Shown piece by piece: positions 42,296-52,322 of a stretch of DNA of 64,000 nucleotides; the stretch's first letter is position 1, and each line of letters starts with the position of its first letter. Source of the stretch: CAZVNZ01 sp964628515 (GTDB lineage Bacteria > Bacillota > Clostridia > Christensenellales > Christensenellaceae). Where the stretch lies: NCBI GenBank assembly GCA_964628515.1, contig CAZVNZ010000011.1:1-64000 (forward strand). Direction: 5' to 3'. The position numbers and the translations under genes were made by a program. The notes under the pieces are model-generated. The model was not told where the DNA came from, searched no databases, and was given only the letters and a program-made list of their open reading frames with translations.

Positions 42296-43557
42296 AACTG
42301 CATTTCCTCTATGGCGTACATTATACCGAGTTTTGCATGCTCGTAAGTAAGTCCGCCCTGTAAATATGCGGCATACGGCGGTTTTATGGGAGCATCTGCG
42401 GATAATTCTATGGAGGCGCCTTGCACAAAAGTGCCTGCCGCCATAATAACAGGGTCTTTGTACCCCGGCATATCCCAAGGGTAGGGCACCACGTGAGCAT
42501 CTATGGGAGAAGCTTTTTGTATACCTCTAATAAAGTTTATAAGGAGTGTTTCATCATCAAAAATAATAGTTTGGGTAATGTCTCCCCTCTCTTCGACGTA
42601 AGTAGGGGTTACGGCAAAGCCAAGGCAGGCAAATACATTTGAAGCAAGCACAACACCCATAAGCGCTTGCGCAACGGTATGAGGTGCCAAAAACAGCCCT
42701 TGAAAATACCTGTCGTAACCATAAGTGTAAGAGCCTATTTCCATTGCAATATTAGGTGCGGTAAATCTTTGGGCGATTAAATCCACTAAATCCTCCTGCC
42801 CTGCAATATACCCACCTGTGGGGGCAAGCCCTCCCCCTGCATTTTTAATTAAAGAGCCTGCAATAATATCCGCACCCACATTAGTGGGCTCTTCTAAATT
42901 AACAAACTCGCCATAGCAATTATCCACCATAATTATTATATTTTTGTAATGATTGCGTATGGCGTTTATAAGTGTTTTTATATAATCGCAAGTAAAGGCG
43001 CTTCGTACATCGTAGCCTGTGGAGCGTTGAATGTACACCAGTTTTATACTGCTGTCCTGCTTTAAATGGGCTAAAACGGTGGGTAAATCCACTTGAGTCT
43101 CCACTAAGGGCACAGAAATAAAGCCAATATCATAAGCACTTAGCGAGCTTTTTGTACCGCTTATTGTGCCAAGCAGGGTGTCGTAAGGCATACCCGTTAT
43201 GCAAAGCATTTTTTCCTTTGGGCGCAGTATACCGAATAATGCGGTGGAAATTGCGTGAGTACCGCTCATAAGCAAGGGAGAAACTATGGCACTTTTTGCA
43301 CCAAAAGCATCTGCATAAACCTTGCAAAGCATATCTCTGCCAATATCTCCGTAACCATAACCTGTACTGCCGGAAAAATGCCTAACGGAAACCTCGTTTG
43401 CCCTAAACGCCTCTATAACTTTTAGTTGGTTTATTTCCGCAGTTTGTTTAATGCTTTCAAATACTGCTTGTACTTTGGCTTCGCACCCCTCCACAAGTTC
43501 TACGGTTTTTTTGGAAATTGGGAAGTTCTCCCCAATATAATTACTCATTTTACTCAT
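42292..43557 (-). CDS. methionine gamma-lyase-like PLP enzyme (YnbB / aluminium resistance family)
   Basis: The 421-residue protein belongs to the PLP-dependent family named after YnbB. The PLP lysine is in GSLIKNAGGGLAPTGGY, and the Asp of MVDNCYGEF supports the cofactor. The reaction is not firmly known; C-S lyase activity is proposed from similarity. It overlaps miaA by 8 nt if the first ATG is used; an ATG three codons in (43548) would remove the overlap. The mutS-mutL-miaA-ynbB order is common in Clostridia. Confidence 0.88.
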   Translation of the reverse strand: MSKMSNYIGENFPISKKTVELVEGCEAKVQAVFESIKQTAEINQLKVIEAFRANEVSVRHFSGSTGYGYGDIGRDMLCKVYADAFGAKSAIVSPLLMSGTHAISTALFGILRPKEKMLCITGMPYDTLLGTISGTKSSLSAYDIGFISVPLVETQVDLPTVLAHLKQDSSIKLVYIQRSTGYDVRSAFTCDYIKTLINAIRNHYKNIIIMVDNCYGEFVNLEEPTNVGADIIAGSLIKNAGGGLAPTGGYIAGQEDLVDLIAQRFTAPNIAMEIGSYTYGYDRYFQGLFLAPHTVAQALMGVVLASNVFACLGFAVTPTYVEERGDITQTIIFDDETLLINFIRGIQKASPIDAHVVPYPWDMPGYKDPVIMAAGTFVQGASIELSADAPIKPPYAAYLQGGLTYEHAKLGIMYAIEEMQL

Positions 43558-44446
43558 TTGTCAGCTCGCTTACTATGTTATTGTTGTTATATATCGTAGC
43601 ATCAAACCACTTTATGCGGTTATCCCTTTTAAACCATGTTATTTGCCTTTTGGCGAAACGTCTGGTGTTTTGCTTAATTTTTTCTGTAATCTCCTCTTTA
43701 GTTAGGCTAAAACTATTCTTGCTAAATTCGTTTTCTATAATTTCTTTATAACCTATTGCCTTAATTGCTTGGGTATCTCCGTATTTTTTGTATATGTAGA
43801 TTGCTTCCTCAAACAAGCCTTTTTGCACCATAATATCCACTCTTTTGTTGATTTTTTCGTAAAGTAATTCTCTTTTAGTGGCAATACCGCAAATTACAAA
43901 ATCGTACTCTTTGTTTTGGTTGTTAAAGTCGTACCCTGACCCTGATTCCCCGTCGTTTAATATCTCCAGTTGGCGTATTAACCGCTTTTTATCGTTTATA
44001 TGTATGCGCTGTGCGCTGTTTTCGTCTATTTGTCTAAGCCTATTATGTAACTCTTCGTTGGACAGTTTTTCTAACTGCCCTCTTAATTCCTCGTTGCGTT
44101 TGGTTTGGGTAAAATCCAAATTATAGGTTATGGAATTAATATAAAGCCCTGTACCACCGCAAATTACGGGTACTACTCCCCTTTTTTGCATATCTGCAAT
44201 AAGAGCCTTTGCCTGCGCTTTAAACATAGCAACGCTGTACTCTTCGTTTGGATACACAATATCTATAAGATGATGCTTAATTCCTTGCATTTCCTCTGTG
44301 GTTGGCTTTGCCGTGCCAATATCCATTTCTTTATAAATTTGCATAGAATCCGCAGAAATCACCTCTCCGCCAACCTTTTTTGCAATTTCTACCGCCAAAT
44401 CGGTTTTACCGCTTGCGGTTGGTCCTAAAACTACATAAACCCTCAT
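43550..44446 (-). CDS. miaA: MiaA, tRNA dimethylallyltransferase
   Basis: MiaA adds a dimethylallyl group to A37 of tRNAs reading UNN codons. The P-loop GPTASGKT (8-15), DSMQIYKEMDIGTAKPT and GGTGLYINSITY are clear. The length is 298 residues. It overlaps mutL by 4 nt. Its partner MiaB, which methylthiolates the product, is encoded upstream in the same array. Confidence 0.97.
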   Translation of the reverse strand: MRVYVVLGPTASGKTDLAVEIAKKVGGEVISADSMQIYKEMDIGTAKPTTEEMQGIKHHLIDIVYPNEEYSVAMFKAQAKALIADMQKRGVVPVICGGTGLYINSITYNLDFTQTKRNEELRGQLEKLSNEELHNRLRQIDENSAQRIHINDKKRLIRQLEILNDGESGSGYDFNNQNKEYDFVICGIATKRELLYEKINKRVDIMVQKGLFEEAIYIYKKYGDTQAIKAIGYKEIIENEFSKNSFSLTKEEITEKIKQNTRRFAKRQITWFKRDNRIKWFDATIYNNNNIVSELTNE

Positions 44447-46392
44447 ACTATACGCTTAAACCCTTTTTCTAACTCTTCTTTTGTAATGCAAACGGCAATA
44501 GGTCTGCCGTGGGGACAGTTTGGAATTACGTTTTTAGCCGTAATTTCCTCAATTATGCTTTTAATTTGCTCGCTACTTAGGGGCATGCCTGCCTTAATGC
44601 TGTGTTTGCAAGCACTTCTAATTAGTTTTTCCTTCATGATGATGATATCTTTACTGCCTTTAACTTCTCTTAGTTCAAAAAGCACGTCTTCTATTAGCTT
44701 TTCTACTCCCCTCTCCTCTCCTACCGCTAAGGGAATGGCGTTAATCTTTATGGTTAATGCCCCAAACTCCTCTATACTAAAGCCGATTTCAGAAAGGTCG
44801 GTGGTTTTTGCAACTATAAGCTCAAAATCCTTAGCATTTAGCTTCATAATATGAGAAATCAGCAAAGGTTGGCTTTGGATTACCCTTTCTTTTTTTAGTT
44901 GCTCAAAAATTATCCGCTCGTGAGCCGCATGTTGGTCTATAAAATATATACTGTTGTTGCTTTCTATAATTATATAAGTCTCAAAAATCTGCCCTATCAG
45001 CTTATAATTTGCAACCTCCCTCAAAGGTAGGGATTGTTGCTCTTGTTGCGCTATGCTCTGCCCAATTTTTTTAAAATCCTCAATATCAAAAATATCTTTA
45101 GCATTTATTAACCCGGTTGTATTTTCGGCATCTTTGGGCAAATATTCGCTGTTTGTTTTATGCACGCTAAAACCCGTTTGCTTAAGGGTTGTTTGCTTTT
45201 CGTAAAGCCTTTCCGCACTGCGTAAATCGGGCATTTGAAGTTGCTCTTTTTTTATTGTGATGTTGGTGATGGTATTATACCCGCTGTTTTCGTTAGTATT
45301 TTTGCCATCAATAGTATTATCGTAGGCGTTGTGGGCATCCATAGCCTGTGTCTCTATTTGTGGTTGTAAGGTGGGTGTAGCCTCGCTTATGGTAAGCATT
45401 GGGGTGTTTAGATTATCTAAAGCCCGTCTTATGCCAATATCAACACAATGAAGGATATACGTCTCGTCCTTAAACATAATTTCAAGTTTGTTGGGGTGTA
45501 CGTTTACATCCGCTAAATCGTAAGGTATTTGAATGCTAATAACAGCTAAGGGGAAATGCCCCTTAAGCAGACGTTCACCATAGGAGTGAATAATTTGCTC
45601 CTGTATACTTTTGGATTTTATATACCTGTTATTTACAAATACGGAAATATTTGCGGTAGATCTATATAAAAAATCGGGGGCGGACACATAACCTGTAATT
45701 AAAATATCATCCTTGCTGTAATTGACTTCCTTAACTTTGTTTTTTATGTTACTGTCGTAAATGCTCATAAGTGCATCTATGGCTTTATTGTTACCCGGGC
45801 TTTGATAGATTATTTTGTCGTTATTTATGTATTTAAAGGCAATATCCGGGTTGGCTAAAATAAGCTTTGCCATTATATTTGAAACCCCAACCGTCTCCCG
45901 TGTGGTGTTGCTTAAAAACTTAAGCCTTGCCGGTACGTTATAAAAAAGGTTTTCCACAGTAATGGTTGTGCCCTCGGGCAGTCCTGCATAAGCTACATTT
46001 TTTTGGTTGTCAACAACCTTTAGCACGCAACCCTCGTTGCTGTCATTGGTACGACTGCTAATAGTTAAATTACTTACCGCACTAATGCTAAAAAGTGCCT
46101 CCCCCCTAAAGCCCATTGTAGAAATATTATCTAAATCCTCTAAAAGTGAGATTTTACTGGTGGCGTGTTTTTCTATGGTTAGCAAAATATCCTCTTTGTG
46201 TATTCCACTACCGTTGTCGCTTACCCTTATATATTTTTTGCCCCCCTCTTTTATTTCCACCGTTATGGCGGTAGAGGCGGCATCTATGGAGTTTTCGCAT
46301 AACTCTTTTACTACGGCGGCAGGGTTTGCCACAACTTCGCCTGCGGCTATGCGAGTATACACCTGCTCGTTTAGCATACTAATTCTTTTCAT
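44443..46392 (-). CDS. mutL: MutL, mismatch repair protein
   Basis: MutL couples MutS to strand incision. The 649-residue protein has a GHKL ATPase domain (ELCENSIDAAST, SDNGSGIHKEDI, TMGFRGEAL) and a C-terminal endonuclease domain with DQHAAHERIIFE. The motifs CKHSIKAGMP and CPHGRP are also present. A nicking MutL is expected, since no MutH is known in this group. It overlaps the end of mutS by 14 nt. Confidence 0.97.
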   Translation of the reverse strand: MKRISMLNEQVYTRIAAGEVVANPAAVVKELCENSIDAASTAITVEIKEGGKKYIRVSDNGSGIHKEDILLTIEKHATSKISLLEDLDNISTMGFRGEALFSISAVSNLTISSRTNDSNEGCVLKVVDNQKNVAYAGLPEGTTITVENLFYNVPARLKFLSNTTRETVGVSNIMAKLILANPDIAFKYINNDKIIYQSPGNNKAIDALMSIYDSNIKNKVKEVNYSKDDILITGYVSAPDFLYRSTANISVFVNNRYIKSKSIQEQIIHSYGERLLKGHFPLAVISIQIPYDLADVNVHPNKLEIMFKDETYILHCVDIGIRRALDNLNTPMLTISEATPTLQPQIETQAMDAHNAYDNTIDGKNTNENSGYNTITNITIKKEQLQMPDLRSAERLYEKQTTLKQTGFSVHKTNSEYLPKDAENTTGLINAKDIFDIEDFKKIGQSIAQQEQQSLPLREVANYKLIGQIFETYIIIESNNSIYFIDQHAAHERIIFEQLKKERVIQSQPLLISHIMKLNAKDFELIVAKTTDLSEIGFSIEEFGALTIKINAIPLAVGEERGVEKLIEDVLFELREVKGSKDIIIMKEKLIRSACKHSIKAGMPLSSEQIKSIIEEITAKNVIPNCPHGRPIAVCITKEELEKGFKRIV

Positions 46393-48967
46393 TTTCGTAA
46401 TCCTGTTTTAAGCTGTTTAGCACATTTAGCGCTTCTATGGGGGTTAGGCTGTTTAAGTCTATATTATCTAACTGTTTTAAAAACTTAGGCAGACTCTTTG
46501 GTTGTTTGGGTTTTTCGCCCTTGGTGGCATCGTTTGCGTTGCTAAGAGAAAGCTCGAATTTTTGCAGAATATCCAAAAACTTATTTGCCTGCGTTATTAC
46601 CTCGTTTGGCAATCCTGCCAAACGTGCAACCTCTATACCAAAACTTTTATCCGTACCGCCTTTTATTATTTTGTGCAGAAAAATAATTTCGCTACCCATC
46701 TCTTTTACGGCTACGGAAAAATTCTTTAGGTTTTTGAACGTGTGTTCAAGCTCTGTAAGTTCGTGATAATGGGTTGCAAACAGAGTTTTTGCACCTATTT
46801 TATTTATAATGTACTCTATACTTGCCCAAGCAATAGACATACCGTCCACCGTGCTTGTACCTCTGCCGATTTCGTCTAAAATTATTAGGCTGTCTTTGGT
46901 TGCACAGTTAAGAATGTTTGCAAGCTCGTTCATTTCCACCATAAAGGTACTTTGTCCGGAGGCTAAATCATCGCTTGCGCCAACACGGGTAAAAATTCTG
47001 TCAACTATGGAAATTTCCGCACTTTTTGCCGGCACAAAACACCCTATTTGTGCCATAAGCACTATTAAACCGATTTGGCGCATAAAGGTACTTTTGCCTG
47101 CCATATTAGGCCCTGTAATAAGTAGCATATTATTGGTTTCCTTGTCTAAAAGGGCATCGTTTGGCACAAAAGTCATTTTATTTAGCTTTTCTACAACGGG
47201 GTGTCTACCCTCTTTAATATCTATTTTACCATTGGTTTTTATTTTAGGCTTTACATAATTATTTTCGTATGCCACAAATGCAAAGGACTGCATACAATCA
47301 AGAATAGCAATGTTAGCCGCCGTTTGTTGTATACGCTCTATACAGGTAGCAATGTAATCCCTTAGCTCTAAAAACAGTTTATACTCTAAGGTGTTACGCT
47401 TTTCCTCTCCACCTAAAATGGTGTCCTCCAAACTTTTTAGCTCTTCTGTGATGTATCTTTCGCAGTTAGATAGGGTTTGTTTGCGCAAATATCTGTAAGG
47501 TACTTGGGTAATGTTGGACTTTGTGACCTCTATAAAATAGCCAAATACTTTATTATAGCCTATTTTTAGGTTTTTAATACCCGTTTGCTCCCTCTCCTTT
47601 GCCTCTAACTCCGCAAGCCAATTTTTGCCGTTGATGCATGCGTCTATTAAAGCATCTACCTCCACAGAAAACCCCTGTTTTATAATGTTGCCCTCTGTAA
47701 TTGAGTGAGGACAATCCTCGTTAATGGCTTCATTCAGCAAAGAATACACATCTTCGAGGGTATCTGTATTTGCGTAAATTTCTTTAAGTAAATCGCTTTT
47801 TGCATCCTTTAACAGCTCTTTAATATAAGGAATGGCATTAAGAGAGTTTTTTAAAGAAAGGCAATCCCTGCCGTCTATTGTGCCGTAGGAAATTTTGGTT
47901 ATAATACGCTCTAAATCGTATACACCCTTTAAATACTCGCAAAGGGAGTTGCGTAAGTACATATCCTCTTTTATTTCCTCTACCGCATCTAAACGCAAAT
48001 TAATTTCTTTTGGGTTTTTTAGGGGTACTAAAATATATTTGTTTAAAAGCCTTGCACCCATGGCGGTTTTGGTTTTGTTTATAAGCCAAAGTAGCGAGCC
48101 TTTTTTAGAGTTATCTTTAATGGTGCGTGTAAGCTCTAAATTGCGTCTGGTGTTGTTGTCTATTGTAATGTAGTTGTCCTTGTTTTTATTAACTATTTTA
48201 TTTATGTGCAACAAAGAATTTTTTTGCGTACCGTATAAATACCCAACTAATGCCCCTGTGCTTACTATTTGGCTGTGCCCAAGGGAAAAGGCATCTAAAT
48301 TATGCACTTTGAAATGCTCTTTTAGTCGGTCTTTTGCATTTTGCTCGTCAAAAGCATAATCAAAATAGGGGTTGGCAAAAATATGTTTAAGCCTTGCGTG
48401 CTCTAAGGTTATAAGTAAGTTTTTTATGTGGCTGTCTGCTGTTATAATTTCTTTTGGGTTGACACGTATAATTTCGTTTAAAAGCCCCGACTCTTCCTCA
48501 AAACTTGCGGTGCAAAGCTCCCCTGTGGAAACATCGCAATAAGAAATTCCAATGATGTTGCCCTCTTTTTCTTTAGGGTAGGCAATGCACATTAAATAGT
48601 TGTTTTCCCCTTCCTCCAACATTGAGTTTTCTATTACGGTACCCGGTGTAATTACCCTTGTAATACCCCTTTTAACTATGCTTTTGCCTGCCACGGGGGC
48701 TTCGAGTTGGTCGCAAATTGCAACCTTATAGCCTTGGGCAATTAATTTTGCTATATAATTATCCACGCTGTGGTGAGGCACTCCGCACATCGGCGCACGC
48801 TCCTGCATACCGCAATCTCTGCCTGTAAGGGCAATTTCCAGTACATTTGACGCAGTTTTTGCATCATCAAAAAACATCTCGTAAAAATCCCCTAAACGAA
48901 ACATTAGTATGCAGTCTTGATATTCTTCTTTTAAATCCAAATATTGTTGCATCATTGGCGTTAGCAT
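46379..48967 (-). CDS. mutS: MutS, mismatch recognition protein
   Basis: MutS binds mismatches and loops. The 862-residue protein has the N-terminal mismatch domain with the Phe-x-Glu-type stretch RLGDFYEMFFDDA, the lever and clamp domains and the ATPase with GPNMAGKSTFMRQ and DEIGRGTSTVDG. Its ATG overlaps the miaB stop by one base. It forms the repair pair with mutL next door. Confidence 0.97.
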   Translation of the reverse strand: MLTPMMQQYLDLKEEYQDCILMFRLGDFYEMFFDDAKTASNVLEIALTGRDCGMQERAPMCGVPHHSVDNYIAKLIAQGYKVAICDQLEAPVAGKSIVKRGITRVITPGTVIENSMLEEGENNYLMCIAYPKEKEGNIIGISYCDVSTGELCTASFEEESGLLNEIIRVNPKEIITADSHIKNLLITLEHARLKHIFANPYFDYAFDEQNAKDRLKEHFKVHNLDAFSLGHSQIVSTGALVGYLYGTQKNSLLHINKIVNKNKDNYITIDNNTRRNLELTRTIKDNSKKGSLLWLINKTKTAMGARLLNKYILVPLKNPKEINLRLDAVEEIKEDMYLRNSLCEYLKGVYDLERIITKISYGTIDGRDCLSLKNSLNAIPYIKELLKDAKSDLLKEIYANTDTLEDVYSLLNEAINEDCPHSITEGNIIKQGFSVEVDALIDACINGKNWLAELEAKEREQTGIKNLKIGYNKVFGYFIEVTKSNITQVPYRYLRKQTLSNCERYITEELKSLEDTILGGEEKRNTLEYKLFLELRDYIATCIERIQQTAANIAILDCMQSFAFVAYENNYVKPKIKTNGKIDIKEGRHPVVEKLNKMTFVPNDALLDKETNNMLLITGPNMAGKSTFMRQIGLIVLMAQIGCFVPAKSAEISIVDRIFTRVGASDDLASGQSTFMVEMNELANILNCATKDSLIILDEIGRGTSTVDGMSIAWASIEYIINKIGAKTLFATHYHELTELEHTFKNLKNFSVAVKEMGSEIIFLHKIIKGGTDKSFGIEVARLAGLPNEVITQANKFLDILQKFELSLSNANDATKGEKPKQPKSLPKFLKQLDNIDLNSLTPIEALNVLNSLKQDYENEKN

Positions 48968-50304
48968 TATATTATTTCTCCAAACAAGGTAGTTTTTTTA
49001 CCTTTAATTATTTTTACATCTACAAATTGCCCTATTAAGTCCTTGCCACCTTCAAAATTAACCGTTTTAAAACCGGTTGTTTTTCCGCAAATATGCGCAT
49101 TATTCCGTAGGCTTACACTTTCTGCAAGCACTCGTTGCACACTTCCCTCGTGGCCTTTGTTTATTTCCTCGGTTATGCCGTTTTGCAAAGCAACAAGCTC
49201 CATAATGCGCTGTTTTTTTATTTCCTCGCTAATTTGCCCCTCCATACCTGCCGCTTTAGTACCACTCCTTTTTGAGTACACAAAGGTAAAGGCGGACTCA
49301 AACCTAACCTCTCTTATCAAGGACAGCGTTTGTTTAAAGTCCTCCTCCGTCTCGGTGGGAAAGCCCACTATAATATCTGTGGTAATTGCAATGGAAGGAA
49401 TGCTTTTTCTTATATTTGCAACTAAATTTAGGTAATCTTGCCTTGTATACCCTCTGTTCATCATACTTAAAATGTTTGTACTGCCCGATTGTACGGGTAG
49501 ATGTATATGCTTTGCAATTTTGCTGTGCCTTGCCATAACCTCGATTAGCTCTTCTGTCGCATCTTTTGGGTGAGAAGTCATAAATCTTATGCGCTCTATA
49601 CCTGTGTTTAAGCAAATTTCCTTAAGCAGTTTAGGAAAGGTTATACCGCCGTTGTAAGAGTTTACGTTTTGCCCAAGTAGCATTACTTCCCTGTACCCCT
49701 CATTTGCAAGGGTGTTTATTTCTTTAAGTATATTTTGAGGTGTTCTTGAGCGTTCCCTACCTCTTACATAGGGCACAATGCAGTAGGAGCAATAGTTGTT
49801 ACACCCGTACATTATATTTACGCTTGCAAGAGGAAAACTGCGTTTTATTGCAATATCTTCGTAAATTTGGGTGTCCTCTACAATTTCTGTAACCTTTTGC
49901 TTGTTAATTATGTGAGTATTCAGTAAATCTTTTAGGCGATGCAAATTATGCGTGCCAAACACAATATCCACAAAAGGAAAGGTGGCTATTAGCTTTTGCG
50001 CCACATCTTGTTGTTGAGTCATACAACCGCAAACGGCAATAATTAGGTTTGGGTTGTCCTTTTTGCGTTTTTTTAGCTTGCCCACATTGCCAAAGGTTTT
50101 TTGCTCTGCATTTTCCCTTACGCAACAGGTATTAAATATAATAAAATCGGCATTTGCTTTGTCTCCTAAAGTAAATCCCGTTTGCTCCAATATACCTGCC
50201 AGTTTTTCGCTCTCGTGGTTATTCATAGCGCAACCGTAGGTTTCTATATGATATTTAAGTTTGTTTTCTATAATATGGTTTTTTAGTAATTTATATTCAC
50301 ACAT
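48967..50304 (-). CDS. miaB: MiaB, tRNA-i6A37 methylthiotransferase
   Basis: This radical-SAM enzyme adds a methylthio group to i6A37. The N-terminal UPF0004 domain carries Cys residues (TYGCAMNNHESE and later CCVREN, CGCMTQ) for the auxiliary cluster. The radical SAM motif is YGCNNYCSYC, and a TRAM domain ends the 445 residues. No clear SD precedes the ATG. It is a paralogue of rimO at 61366 in the same array. Confidence 0.95.
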   Translation of the reverse strand: MCEYKLLKNHIIENKLKYHIETYGCAMNNHESEKLAGILEQTGFTLGDKANADFIIFNTCCVRENAEQKTFGNVGKLKKRKKDNPNLIIAVCGCMTQQQDVAQKLIATFPFVDIVFGTHNLHRLKDLLNTHIINKQKVTEIVEDTQIYEDIAIKRSFPLASVNIMYGCNNYCSYCIVPYVRGRERSRTPQNILKEINTLANEGYREVMLLGQNVNSYNGGITFPKLLKEICLNTGIERIRFMTSHPKDATEELIEVMARHSKIAKHIHLPVQSGSTNILSMMNRGYTRQDYLNLVANIRKSIPSIAITTDIIVGFPTETEEDFKQTLSLIREVRFESAFTFVYSKRSGTKAAGMEGQISEEIKKQRIMELVALQNGITEEINKGHEGSVQRVLAESVSLRNNAHICGKTTGFKTVNFEGGKDLIGQFVDVKIIKGKKTTLFGEII

Positions 50305-50340
50305 ATAATAATTATACTAATTAATGGAAGAAAATTCAAA

Positions 50341-51051
50341 CTATTTTATTTTTTTAAGATACTCCACCTCTTCTTGTGTAAGCTCTCTGTATTTCCCTTT
50401 TTTTAGGTTTCCTAATTTAATATCCCCTACCCCTACACGTTTTAGGTAGCAAATGTTTTTGTCTATGGCTTCAAACATCCTTCTTATTTGCCTGTTTTTA
50501 CCCTCTGCAATTACGCATATAATCTCGCTTCTATCCTCGCTACTGTCTATTAGTTTAAATATTGCGGGTGCAGTTTTATAACCGTCTATTTCCACCCCTT
50601 TAGAAAGTATTTCTAAATCTCTTTCCGTAACCTCACTATCTGCTACCGCAAGATACTTTTTTTGTATACTGTGTTTTGGGTGGGTTAGTTTATTTGCAAG
50701 GTCTCCGTCGTTTGTCATAATAAGCAGTCCTTCTGTGGTAAAATCCAGTCTGCCCACGGGGTACAGCCTTTCATCTATACCTTTTAGCAGGTGCATTACA
50801 GTTTTTCTGCCCTTTTCGTCCTTGCAGGTGCTGACATAGCCTGCCGGCTTGTTTAGCATTATATAAATCTTTTTGGATGAAGGGCATACATCTTTGCCCA
50901 TAAACTTAACTTTATCTGTAATGGGGTCTACTATAAAACCCATTTCCTTAACGGTAACGCCGTTTACCTCCACTCTGCCCTCTAAAATATGCTCTTCTGC
51001 TTTTCTTCTGGAGGATATACCTGCATCCGCCAAAAATTTTTGTAACCTCAT
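50341..51051 (-). CDS. rluB: RluB-type 23S rRNA pseudouridine synthase
   Basis: The 236-residue protein has an N-terminal S4 domain (MRLQKFLADAGISSRRKAEE) and the RsuA/RluB catalytic segment GRLDFTTEGLLIMTNDGD with the active-site Asp. It starts right after the scpB stop. The scpA-scpB-rluB order is standard in Firmicutes. Confidence 0.95.
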   Translation of the reverse strand: MRLQKFLADAGISSRRKAEEHILEGRVEVNGVTVKEMGFIVDPITDKVKFMGKDVCPSSKKIYIMLNKPAGYVSTCKDEKGRKTVMHLLKGIDERLYPVGRLDFTTEGLLIMTNDGDLANKLTHPKHSIQKKYLAVADSEVTERDLEILSKGVEIDGYKTAPAIFKLIDSSEDRSEIICVIAEGKNRQIRRMFEAIDKNICYLKRVGVGDIKLGNLKKGKYRELTQEEVEYLKKIK

Positions 51052-51585
51052 TTATTCTGTCTCCTCTGTTTTTGAGTATTCCTCGAAATTAATTATTGGC
51101 AACTCCTCTAAAGAAGCTATGCCAAAATGCCTTAAAAAAGCGTCTGTGGTAATAAGCAAGGATGGTTTTCCCAAAACATCCTTTCTACCGCTCTCTTTAA
51201 TTAAATTAAGGTCTAAAAGGGTAGAAACCGCATAGTTAGACCTTACTCCTCTTATAGCCTCAATATCGCCCCTTGTTACAGGTTGCTTGTAGGCAATAAT
51301 GCTTAGTGTTTCTATCACAGACAGGCTTAATGCTTCCTTTTTAACCGGATTTACCACATTTTTAACATAGCTTGCATATTTTGGATTGGTGCATAACTGC
51401 AACTTATCTTCTGTACGCCTAAGTACAATGCCCTCATCCTCGCTTTTTTTGGTGATGCGCTCTAAAGCCTCTTCTATCTCCTCTAAGTCTACATCTAAAG
51501 CACTTACAAAGGTTGCAACCTCTATGGGCTCTCCACATACAAAGAGAACGGCGTATATTGCGTTTTCTATTTCTTTTTGTGTCAA
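51052..51585 (-). CDS. scpB: ScpB, chromosome segregation and condensation protein
   Basis: ScpB forms the SMC-ScpAB condensin with ScpA. The 177-residue protein shows two winged-helix domains and the motif LSIIAYKQPVTRGDIEAIRG. The start is TTG at 51585, 2 nt after the scpA stop. Coupling to scpA fits stoichiometric assembly. Confidence 0.95.
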   Translation of the reverse strand: MTQKEIENAIYAVLFVCGEPIEVATFVSALDVDLEEIEEALERITKKSEDEGIVLRRTEDKLQLCTNPKYASYVKNVVNPVKKEALSLSVIETLSIIAYKQPVTRGDIEAIRGVRSNYAVSTLLDLNLIKESGRKDVLGKPSLLITTDAFLRHFGIASLEELPIINFEEYSKTEETE

Positions 51586-51587
51586 AG

Positions 51588-52322
51588 CTAACTTACCATA
51601 CCTTCCCTTAGTTTTTCCTCTATAAGAATATCTTTAAAATGCTCCTTTTGCATAACCTTTATTTTGTCTATATGCCAAAGCTCTAAAAGGGCTATAAATG
51701 TAACCGCAACTTCCATTGGTGTGCGTGTATTTTCAAAAAGGGAATAAAAATACACCTGCCTTTCATTATATAGCCTTTCAAGTATGTAGCTTTTTTGCAG
51801 TCTAATGCTAAAAGCATCGTTAGTAATTTTTACTTCTTCGTAAAACTTTGGTTTAACATCTCGCTTTAGCATATCCACCAAAGCTAAATACAGAGCAGAA
51901 ACATCACTATCTTCCAAAACAAACTCCTGCTCTTCAAATATTTCTTCGGGGAGTCTGTAATAGTAGCTTTCTGCGTTTTTTTCTGCCTCTTTTAGCTTTA
52001 GGCTAAGCTCTTTAAACACCTTGTATTCTCTTAGGCGCTCTATTAACTCCGCTTGAGGGTCAACTACCTCCCCTTCCTCGTTTAATTCCTCTCTGCTTGG
52101 GAGTAAACTTCGAGATTTAATATACACCAAATTAGCCGCCATATTTAAGAAATCGGAGGCTTTGTCCATATCTACCGTTTCTATTTCTTCCATATATTCC
52201 AAATACTGCCTTGTAATTTCGTATACAAAAATATCCTCTATATTTATTTTGGCTTTGTTTATTAAATGGAGCAGTAGGTCAAAAGGCCCTTCAAACTGCG
52301 CAAGCTTAATTTGGTATGCCAT
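51588..52322 (-). CDS. scpA: ScpA, chromosome segregation and condensation protein
   Basis: This is the kleisin subunit of bacterial condensin. The 244 residues begin with the typical KLAQFEGPFDLLLHLINKAK and contain the helix with FLNMAANLVYIKSRSLLP. Its ATG overlaps the stop of the upstream protease gene by one base. Confidence 0.95.
   Translation of the reverse strand: MAYQIKLAQFEGPFDLLLHLINKAKINIEDIFVYEITRQYLEYMEEIETVDMDKASDFLNMAANLVYIKSRSLLPSREELNEEGEVVDPQAELIERLREYKVFKELSLKLKEAEKNAESYYYRLPEEIFEEQEFVLEDSDVSALYLALVDMLKRDVKPKFYEEVKITNDAFSIRLQKSYILERLYNERQVYFYSLFENTRTPMEVAVTFIALLELWHIDKIKVMQKEHFKDILIEEKLREGMVS

Noticed and set aside
42296..42478. Longer start for the first chromate transporter gene
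   Set aside because: It would translate the upstream gene in another frame into an unconvincing basic peptide. The ATG at 42295 begins the conserved CHR domain and overlaps the upstream stop.
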